Shown here: positions 1-5,010 of the stretch, one piece after another
How positions within the stretch are numbered: position 1 is the first letter of the stretch
Layout of the letters: each line of letters opens with the position of its first letter
Assembly: GCA_020720525.1 (NCBI GenBank)
Contig: DYON01000095.1
Coordinates: 1-9,267 of the forward strand
DNA: 9,267 nucleotides
Origin: Acetofilamentum sp.
Lineage (GTDB): Bacteria; Bacteroidota; Bacteroidia; Bacteroidales; DTU049
Direction of reading: 5' to 3'
Position numbers and translations under genes: made by a program
Notes under the pieces: generated by a model
The model's input: the letters and a program-made list of their open reading frames with translations, nothing else
Told to the model about the DNA's origin: nothing
Databases searched by the model: none

Positions 1-17
1 TTGCAAAATCTTTTTTA

Positions 18-35
18 TTAACAATTTGTTGTTAA
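18..35. other. AT-only hairpin downstream of the acidic lipoprotein gene
   Basis: A perfect 7-bp inverted repeat, TTAACAA / TTGTTAA, with a 4-nt loop begins 1 nt beyond the stop codon of the minus-strand lipoprotein gene. It could help end transcription of the operon. However, the stem has only one G-C pair, and reading leftward it is followed by an A-rich run, not a U tract, so it is not a standard intrinsic terminator. Confidence 0.3.
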
Positions 36-36
36 T

Positions 37-648
37 TTACTGCTGAGTAGTAACCTTCTTTTTCATTGTAATTTGAAAATCGTCAACAAAATCGGCCACC
101 ACATCTTCCGAAGGATAATCGCCATCGCGAACAATCATTACTTGATAGAGGCGATTTTTGGCCAAAATTACTTCATAAACGTAATAATAATTCTCTGCAA
201 CATTAATTGCTTTGGTGCGGATAGCAGGAAAACCGTCAACTTTCATGTTTTTGTTTTCTTCAATTTTGCTTGTTTCGAGTGCACCATCGCGCGAAGCTTC
301 GAGCAATTCGTATGGATCGGCTCCATCAATCAACGACGAAGGATAGTCGCCATAGGCAACCATGTATGCTTCGGTAGCACTTTTTTCGTAGATGTAAGTA
401 AACATTTCGATTTCGCCGGCTTCGGTTTGAACCATTTGCGAAGTAACTTCGGGAGTGCCATGGAATTTCACCTTGAATTTCCCGTCTTTCGACACATAGA
501 AGTCGTCAGCTTCAGCTTCGTCGACATCATCGTTGTCGGCCACTTCTGTATCGTCTGAATCGGATTTCAGATTGCCACAAGAGCTCATGGAAAAAGTGAA
601 TACAGCCAAAAAGCTGAGAAACACCACATAAATAAAGTTCTTTTTCAT
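37..648 (-). CDS. Acidic lipoprotein of unknown function, possibly surface-exposed
   Basis: A 203-residue protein. A basic start (MKKN) and hydrophobic stretch lead to a lipobox MSSC, so lipidation is expected at Cys24. The mature protein opens GNLKSDSDDTE and continues with a strongly Asp/Glu-rich linker to about residue 49. The Ser-Asp-Asp-type sequence soon after the lipid cysteine resembles the Bacteroidota lipoprotein export signal that sends lipoproteins to the cell surface; that is an inference from motif only. The rest (about 50-195) is one compact domain that starts FYVSKDGKFKVKF and has several Tyr-rich strands. It looks like the small fold in proteins of the 'F-x-V-x-FPG-x-P' kind, but I cannot assign a family. 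It is the last gene of the minus-strand run, 43 nt after the FKBP gene, and may have its own promoter. Function unknown. Confidence 0.85.
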   Translation of the reverse strand: MKKNFIYVVFLSFLAVFTFSMSSCGNLKSDSDDTEVADNDDVDEAEADDFYVSKDGKFKVKFHGTPEVTSQMVQTEAGEIEMFTYIYEKSATEAYMVAYGDYPSSLIDGADPYELLEASRDGALETSKIEENKNMKVDGFPAIRTKAINVAENYYYVYEVILAKNRLYQVMIVRDGDYPSEDVVADFVDDFQITMKKKVTTQQ

Positions 649-665
649 AGGTTTTTGATTTGGTG

Positions 666-673
666 CAAATATA
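666..673 (-). promoter_or_regulatory. Possible -7 element for the acidic lipoprotein gene
   Basis: On the minus strand this reads TATATTTG, a full match to the Bacteroidota -7 consensus TAnnTTTG, 17 nt upstream of the ATG at 648. The nearest TTTG upstream (minus-strand reading of 686-689) is only 12 nt away, shorter than the usual spacing, so the -33 part is weak. The gene may instead be read from the upstream operon. Confidence 0.3.
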
Positions 674-691
674 ATTTTTTTTTTTCAAACA

Positions 692-1573
692 CTATTCGGC
701 ACTCAACACAGTAATTTCAAAAATGAGCGTAGCATAAGGTGGAATGGGCGAATTAATTTCGGATTGACCAAAACCAATTGAACTTGGAATAATCGCTTTT
801 GCTTCGGAGCCAACACTCATCAACAACAAAGCTTCGTTGAATCCATCAATCAAATCGGGCGAACCCACCACCACATAGAGCGGTTCCATGCCAATAGAAG
901 AGTCGAAAATCTGCCCATCAATGAAAGCACCAGTGTAATGACATTTCACTTTTTGTCCAATTTGAAGACGAGTTCCCCCACCATTTTTGATTGGAATAAA
1001 AATAAGTCCAGTACTGGATGGTTTTTGAGTAATATTGTTCACACGAATATATTCAGCCATTTCTAAATTTTCTTTAACCCTAAGTTGCTCGTATTGAACT
1101 TCGAGATCCTGATCGATGAGTTGCCGTTCTTGTGCAAAATCGTTTTGCGATTTGATATCGAGCACTTTCACATTTACATACATCATCGAATCTTTAAGGG
1201 CAAAATCGGGAACACGAGCAGCACCAATTGTTCTTAAGAAAAAAGAATCGATACGCAAAATAAACGAAGCACTATCTCCAATTGAAAGCATAGCCAATCC
1301 CTCCATTATATCGCCACGGAAAGTAGGTTTTTCAACAGGAATCCAAACGGGTAATATTTCGCTTTTATTATCGAAAAACACACTATCGGTCCACGTTAAA
1401 TACTGAATATCCACTTTCATGTAATCGCCCACACTTGGAATAAGTCCATCTTGGTCGTTTACAATTTTGAAATACAAGCCGTTGTCCGATTCTTTGTAGC
1501 CAGGAAACTTCGAATTGGAACACGATACAGCCACAAAAGCTGCCAGAATAAGCAAAGGAAAAATTTTCATCAT
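692..1573 (-). CDS. Lipoprotein with two FKBP-type peptidyl-prolyl isomerase domains
   Basis: A 293-residue envelope lipoprotein. The signal peptide ends at lipobox AVSC (Cys18). The C-terminal domain (about 185-293) is a recognisable FKBP prolyl cis-trans isomerase: CHYTG (211-215), QIFDSS with the Phe-Asp pair at 223-224, the VGSPDLIDGFNEAL helix, and a closing strand IPPYATLIFEITV. The usual AYG loop is GFG here (267-269). Residues about 30-142 look like a second, degenerate FKBP-type domain (MEGLAMLSIGD followed by a strand ending VNVKVLDI), without the YTG and FD signatures. A charged helical linker (about 143-180) joins the two. It should fold or chaperone exported proteins at the membrane. 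Its ATG overlaps the stop of the GldI-like gene by one base (TAATG), so translation is probably coupled. An ATG one codon downstream is an equally possible start. Confidence 0.88.
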   Translation of the reverse strand: MMKIFPLLILAAFVAVSCSNSKFPGYKESDNGLYFKIVNDQDGLIPSVGDYMKVDIQYLTWTDSVFFDNKSEILPVWIPVEKPTFRGDIMEGLAMLSIGDSASFILRIDSFFLRTIGAARVPDFALKDSMMYVNVKVLDIKSQNDFAQERQLIDQDLEVQYEQLRVKENLEMAEYIRVNNITQKPSSTGLIFIPIKNGGGTRLQIGQKVKCHYTGAFIDGQIFDSSIGMEPLYVVVGSPDLIDGFNEALLLMSVGSEAKAIIPSSIGFGQSEINSPIPPYATLIFEITVLSAE

Positions 1574-2115
1574 TATTGAGCATTATAATCGCGCACCTGA
1601 ACTACTTCGATGTCGTATATCAGCACTGCACGGGTTGGTATTTCTTTTGAATCGCCAATCCAGCCATAGGCCAGATACGACGGAATGATAAACTTGGCTT
1701 TGTCGCCTTCGCGAAGCAACAATAAGCCCTCTTCGACACCACTTACAACATCGGAATGACCAATCCAAATCTCTTTTGGACCCTCTTTAAAAGTGTCGTA
1801 ACACAATTTTCCGTTGAGTAAATTGACTTTGTAGTGATAGCGAACAATATTTTTGTCGGCAACAACCTTTCCTGAACCATTTTGGTAAATCATGTATCGC
1901 AAACCCGAACCAGTTTTGGTCATTTCCCAAGCTTGACGCATTACAAAATCGTCGATTTGGTCGTTTTCGTTCTGATTGTAATACTTATTTGCACCCTCCA
2001 AATTTTCGGAATATTGCTCGGGATTGTCGATTTTGTTATTGGTTTTTTGCTCGTTTCCACCACAAGAAAACAAAAGTCCAATAATAGGTAAAGCGATAAA
2101 CAATTTTATTTTCAT
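1573..2115 (-). CDS. gldI: GldI-like FKBP-type peptidyl-prolyl isomerase lipoprotein
   Basis: A 180-residue lipoprotein. Its signal peptide ends at lipobox LFSC (Cys18), followed by an Asn/Glu-rich linker to about residue 55. Residues about 60-176 form one FKBP domain: GSGLRYMIYQNG, VRYHYKVNLLNG, the GVEEGLLLLREGDKAKFIIP helix-strand, the AYG loop (149-151) and a closing strand VLIYDIEVVQV. Length, lipidation and the leading 'W-x-MTKTGSGLRYMI' stretch resemble GldI, the FKBP lipoprotein needed for gliding in Flavobacterium. The symbol is tentative because no other gld gene is visible, and in non-gliding relatives the same protein is likely a general periplasmic foldase. It overlaps the end of the phosphoesterase gene by 4 nt (ATGA) and touches the next FKBP gene by 1 nt, so the three genes are very likely one transcript. 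Confidence 0.8.
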   Translation of the reverse strand: MKIKLFIALPIIGLLFSCGGNEQKTNNKIDNPEQYSENLEGANKYYNQNENDQIDDFVMRQAWEMTKTGSGLRYMIYQNGSGKVVADKNIVRYHYKVNLLNGKLCYDTFKEGPKEIWIGHSDVVSGVEEGLLLLREGDKAKFIIPSYLAYGWIGDSKEIPTRAVLIYDIEVVQVRDYNAQ

Positions 2116-3107
2116 AGTTCTTCCAACGCTTTAAGGAACAAATTTATTGCCTCCTCCATTGTTCCGTAAAAATGAGCCCCCGAAGCATTTTTGTGTCCAC
2201 CTCCATCGAAATATTTTGAAGCAATCAGATTTACATTAATCTCGCCTTCGGAGCGCAAACTGAGCTTGATGAACTCGGGTTTTTCGAGAAAAAGAACACT
2301 TATGTGAATACCTTTGAGCGAAAGACCATAATTGACAATTCCTTCGGTATCGCCTTCGTTATGCCCAAATTGATTTAAATCGTCGGCTGTGAGATAAATG
2401 TAAGCAGCATTTTTATTGGTCAACACATGCAAACGTTCGCTAATACTAAAACCGAGAAGCCTCAGCCTGTTTTCGGAGAATGCATTGTAAACCAACTGAT
2501 TGATGCGAATTACATCGACACCTTTATCAATCAACTTAGCAGTAATATTAAAGGTACGAGCAGTCAGATTTCCATGAAAGAAATTTCCAGTATCTGTTGC
2601 TATACCAGTATAAATGCATTCGGCCATCGACAAGTTCATCAAATCGGGACGAAACTCATCGATAAACTCATACACTAGCTCGCAAGTAGAAGAAGCATTA
2701 ACATCGGATATAGCTAAATCGAAAACATTCTCAGGAAAAATATGATGATCGATTAAAATACGCTGAACAGCAACACTGCGAAGTACCGATTCGAGCGATT
2801 GAGCACGCTTGAGGGCGTTCATATCGACAATTAATTGCAAGTCGGCTGCTTCGATTACGGTTTTAGCCTTATCGGGACATTCGGAAGCTATAATAACTTC
2901 GCCGATACCAAACAACCACGAATAATAGTCGGGAAACGAATCGGGAAGCACAACCGTAGCGCAATGACCAAGACCAATAAGCAGACTTTGCATAGCCAAA
3001 GCTGCTCCCAGAGCATCTCCGTCGGGGCTGGTATGCGATACAACAACAACATTGCGGTGGTTTCCACTCAATGCGTCGAATATTTCTTTTTTATGTGTAG
3101 ATTCCAA
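2112..3107 (-). CDS. nrnA: DHH-family phosphoesterase, NrnA-like oligoribonuclease / pAp phosphatase
   Basis: A 331-residue cytoplasmic protein of the DHH/DHHA1 superfamily, of about the usual length for NrnA. The DHH catalytic domain carries HTSPDGDALG (25-34), LIVDMN with Asp95, the signature LIDHH (118-122) and ATDTG (170-174), all expected to bind the two metal ions. The C-terminal DHHA1 domain ends with the substrate-binding GGGHKNASG (302-310). NrnA-type enzymes degrade very short RNAs (nanoRNAs) to mononucleotides and dephosphorylate 3'-phosphoadenosine 5'-phosphate; some relatives prefer pApA or c-di-AMP products, which sequence alone cannot separate. It heads the minus-strand operon and is transcribed divergently from ndk across a 74-nt gap. 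No motif is missing. Confidence 0.88.
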   Translation of the reverse strand: MESTHKKEIFDALSGNHRNVVVVSHTSPDGDALGAALAMQSLLIGLGHCATVVLPDSFPDYYSWLFGIGEVIIASECPDKAKTVIEAADLQLIVDMNALKRAQSLESVLRSVAVQRILIDHHIFPENVFDLAISDVNASSTCELVYEFIDEFRPDLMNLSMAECIYTGIATDTGNFFHGNLTARTFNITAKLIDKGVDVIRINQLVYNAFSENRLRLLGFSISERLHVLTNKNAAYIYLTADDLNQFGHNEGDTEGIVNYGLSLKGIHISVLFLEKPEFIKLSLRSEGEINVNLIASKYFDGGGHKNASGAHFYGTMEEAINLFLKALEEL

Positions 3108-3135
3108 AAATTTGTAATTTTACAGTTCGAACTTG

Positions 3136-3143
3136 CAAAAATA
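3136..3143 (-). promoter_or_regulatory. Candidate -7 promoter element for the nrnA operon
   Basis: On the minus strand this reads TATTTTTG, matching the Bacteroidota -7 consensus TAnnTTTG, 28 nt upstream of the nrnA ATG. That leaves a short leader of about 20 nt. A T-rich stretch sits near the -33 distance but has no clear TTTG, so support is moderate. It lies in the 74-nt gap between the divergent nrnA and ndk genes. Confidence 0.4.
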
Positions 3144-3181
3144 ATAAATTGCAGCAAATGTTTCACTAAAAACTGAAAATT

Positions 3182-3616
3182 ATGGTCGGATCAATTACAT
3201 TGGCAATCATTAAACCCAAAGCTGTGGAGCTTGGTCATACAGGAGCTATAGTGCACACAATCAACGCAGCAGGTTTTTGTATTAGAGGATTAAAAATGAT
3301 GCGGATGACCCGCGAACTTGCAGAGGAATTCTATGCCGTTCATAAAAAAAGTGATTTTTTCAATGGGTTAGTTGAATTTATGACATCGGGTCCTATTGTG
3401 GTTGTTAGTATTACAGCCGAAAACGCAGTGGTAAGCTTTCGAAATACTATTGGCGCAACCGATCCCAAAATGGCGGCTTCCGATACCATTCGAGCAAAAT
3501 TCGGAACTTCGATGCAAATGAATGCTATTCATGGTTCGGATAGCGACAAAAATGCTATTCGCGAAACCAACTTGCTTTTTGCTCCCGAAGAAATTTTTGA
3601 TCAGAAACGAAGCTAA
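3182..3616 (+). CDS. ndk: Nucleoside diphosphate kinase
   Basis: A 144-residue protein, the usual NDK length. It moves the gamma-phosphate of ATP to other nucleoside diphosphates through a phosphohistidine, balancing NTP and dNTP pools in the cytoplasm. Diagnostic motifs are IIKPKAV (9-15, with Lys11), the FFNGLVEFMTSGP segment (59-71), GATDP (91-95), and the active-site NAIHGSDS (114-121) with the phosphorylated His117. Residue choices such as NAIHGSDSDKNA fit Bacteroidota NDKs. The start is the first ATG in frame and gives a normal N-terminus; there is no Shine-Dalgarno, only an A-rich leader, as is common in this phylum. It is divergent from nrnA and convergent with the XRE regulator, whose stop lies only 9 nt beyond the ndk stop. 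No intrinsic terminator is visible between them. Confidence 0.96.
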   Translation: MVGSITLAIIKPKAVELGHTGAIVHTINAAGFCIRGLKMMRMTRELAEEFYAVHKKSDFFNGLVEFMTSGPIVVVSITAENAVVSFRNTIGATDPKMAASDTIRAKFGTSMQMNAIHGSDSDKNAIRETNLLFAPEEIFDQKRS

Positions 3617-3625
3617 TTTCCCGTT

Positions 3626-4093
3626 TTAAAGGTCTCTGTAGGCTTTGAATGTTCCGTTTTGATAAAAAATAACGATGCGATCTATCGATTCGTCGTTGTT
3701 TTTTATTTTTTCCTGTTTTTCGGCTGACGCAATATTAGTATGTTGCTTATCAACAACATAAGCAGCTGCTTTCTCGTCGTTCACAACAGGAATTTCTATA
3801 ATTGTTTTTTCGGTCTCATCAGGAAACTGAAACTCGGGCGTAGAGTCAATAAAATGTTTTTCTACCACAACTTGGTTGTCGTCGCTTCGAAGCATGCTGC
3901 CTTTGTTGAGCAATAACCAATCGGGGTTGAGCTCAGGAAATTTTTCGAGTAGCTTCTGCACAAATGCGAGGCTGGGTTTGTTGCGACCCGATAAAAAATG
4001 AGATATTCCTGAGCGTTCTGTTCCCAGCTTTTCGGCCATGTCGGCTGCCGACATTTGATGTATTTTCATCAACAATTGAATTTTTTCTATCAT
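3626..4093 (-). CDS. XRE-family helix-turn-helix transcriptional regulator
   Basis: A 155-residue DNA-binding protein. Residues about 1-60 are an XRE/Cro-type HTH: MSAADMAEKLGTERSGISHF covers the turn and recognition helix, and SGRNKPSLAFVQKLLEKFPEL is the usual following helix. It continues PDWLLLNKGSM, a tail often found after the HTH in Bacteroidota regulators. The middle (about 70-135) is polar and probably flexible, without a peptidase or ligand-binding motif. The extreme C-terminus RIVIFYQNGTFKAYRDL is a short conserved-looking strand pair. Its own promoter is overlapped by a GTTAC-N4-GTAAC palindrome, so autoregulation is likely. The regulated genes are not evident: upstream is a long non-coding AT-rich stretch and ndk is only a convergent neighbour. 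A phage- or element-derived origin is possible but unsupported. Confidence 0.87.
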   Translation of the reverse strand: MIEKIQLLMKIHQMSAADMAEKLGTERSGISHFLSGRNKPSLAFVQKLLEKFPELNPDWLLLNKGSMLRSDDNQVVVEKHFIDSTPEFQFPDETEKTIIEIPVVNDEKAAAYVVDKQHTNIASAEKQEKIKNNDESIDRIVIFYQNGTFKAYRDL

Positions 4094-4111
4094 GGCTTTA
4101 TCGTCTTGTTG

Positions 4112-4148
4112 GTTACAAAGGTAACATTTTTTTCATTACAAACATCAA
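4112..4148 (-). promoter_or_regulatory. Promoter of the XRE regulator with overlapping palindromic operator
   Basis: On the minus strand a TTGATG (-33 region, 4143-4148) is followed after 19 nt by TACCTTTG (4116-4123), a match to the Bacteroidota -7 consensus. The start of transcription would fall about 15 nt before the ATG at 4093. The perfect palindrome GTTAC-AAAG-GTAAC (4112-4125) covers the -7 element, a placement expected for self-repression. Which protein binds it is inferred, not shown. Confidence 0.5.
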
Positions 4149-4157
4149 TCGCAATTG

Positions 4158-4171
4158 ATTACATTTGTAAC
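4158..4171. promoter_or_regulatory. Second operator-like palindrome upstream of the XRE regulator
   Basis: ATTACATTTGTAAC is a one-mismatch palindrome with the same 14-nt layout as the site at 4112-4125. It sits 46 nt farther upstream, just beyond the -33 element. On the plus strand it contains TACATTTG, itself a -7-like match, so it could also cover a rightward promoter. It is probably bound by the same regulator. Confidence 0.4.
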
Positions 4172-4416
4172 CAAAAGCAATTCAATATGCATTGCTATAA
4201 ATAGAATTGAATGAGTTGTATAATACATTGTATATCAATAATATTGAAAATATATTTAATTGCTGCTTTTACAGTCGATTTGTTATTCCAAAACCTAACC
4301 TAATACATCATATAAATTATGTAACTAATTGATATAGTGATTATAAATATATTATATTACTTAATAATCCTCTGTAATATACAATTTACAATTGGGTATT
4401 AATTTGACTATCGTAA

Positions 4417-4430
4417 ATGACAAGTGTAAC
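4417..4430. promoter_or_regulatory. Weak operator-like site, third copy
   Basis: ATGACAAGTGTAAC keeps the right half-site GTAAC and the central ACAA of the palindrome at 4112-4125, matching it at 10 of 14 positions. It has no adjacent gene. In AT-rich DNA a match this partial may be chance. Confidence 0.2.
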
Positions 4431-4464
4431 CTATATTTTTAACGCTATTCCGGAAAAACCAATG

Positions 4465-4478
4465 TGTACAAATGTAAC
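4465..4478. promoter_or_regulatory. Weak operator-like site, fourth copy
   Basis: TGTACAAATGTAAC matches the palindrome at 4112-4125 at 11 of 14 positions, with an intact GTAAC half-site. On the minus strand it contains TACATTTG, again like a -7 element, as in the two strong sites. It lies 34 nt after the third copy in otherwise featureless DNA. Confidence 0.25.
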
Positions 4479-4780
4479 ATGGCTCGGATATTTTATCGTG
4501 ATTTGGATTTCAGAAAATTGTTTTTAGCCTTTAGTAAAAATAGTGCTGTTAAAAATATTATTTTTAGTATCAACTTCCCTACTCTATTTTTAATCATTCA
4601 ATTGCTTTCTAAAATTTGAATATTTGCGTATCGTTTTGCAGTAGAAATTAATTATCGAAATCTCAGCGAGGAATAATACATGATGAATATATGCCAATTC
4701 GTTTGCAGTACTTGCATATAGCATCTTTTTATGGTACTACGAAAATTCGATTTTAGTCGTAATACTTAGAGATAAAAAAA

Positions 4781-4992
4781 GAGGCTGTCTCAAAACAACA
4801 AAATGCGTTACGACATTCCATCGTTCGGGTGTATTGCTTAAGCATTAATGTGATAAGAAGCCAGAACATGGAACCGTCGTAACGGGCACAAAAAGAACGA
4901 TTCCATGTCCTAGTCTGAATCGAATTTAAAATGGAGCACAAGGACGGTGGAATGTTCTGTTTGTGCCTTAGTGCGAATATTGATACAGCCTC
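4781..4992. mobile_element. MITE-like or IS-remnant element with nested inverted repeats
   Basis: A block of about 212 bp bounded by inverted ends: GAGGCTGT at 4781-4788 against ACAGCCTC at 4985-4992, extendable with one mismatch to 13 positions. The left end GAGGCTGTCTCAAAA resembles termini of insertion sequences common in Bacteroidota (from memory; IS1182- or IS5-like). Inside are further imperfect inverted repeats: 4807-4821 with 4868-4883; 4864-4877 with 4897-4910 (12 of 14); 4813-4826 with 4942-4955 (12 of 14); and a long one, 4885-4910 with 4942-4967, with two mismatches and one bulge. The block has higher G+C than the AT-rich DNA to its left. It has no transposase reading frame, so it would need one in trans. 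I see no convincing target-site duplication. A structured RNA is the main alternative. Confidence 0.5.
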
Positions 4993-5010
4993 TCAAAATT
5001 GTTTCGATTA

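Larger units (their letters stand above)
4173..4780. other. AT-rich intergenic stretch without recognisable genes
   Basis: About 600 nt of very AT-rich sequence, clearly richer in A and T than the flanking genes. No open reading frame here has coding character, and I see no tRNA, rRNA or CRISPR repeat. It holds two weaker relatives of the operator upstream of the XRE gene (4417-4430 and 4465-4478). The composition suggests decayed or recently inserted DNA. Confidence 0.6.

Noticed and set aside
3600..3650. Intrinsic terminator between the convergent ndk and XRE genes
   Set aside because: No GC-rich stem with a U tract can be formed here; the two stop codons are only 9 nt apart.
4680..4721. 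Tiny frame MMNICQFVCSTCI preceded by a GAGG that looks like a ribosome binding site
   Set aside because: Only 13 codons in AT-rich DNA with no conserved context visible; chance is the simplest explanation.
4753..4941. Minus-strand 62-codon open frame across the palindromic element
   Set aside because: Its sequence is explained by the inverted repeats, has no protein-like pattern, and resembles no transposase piece I can recognise.
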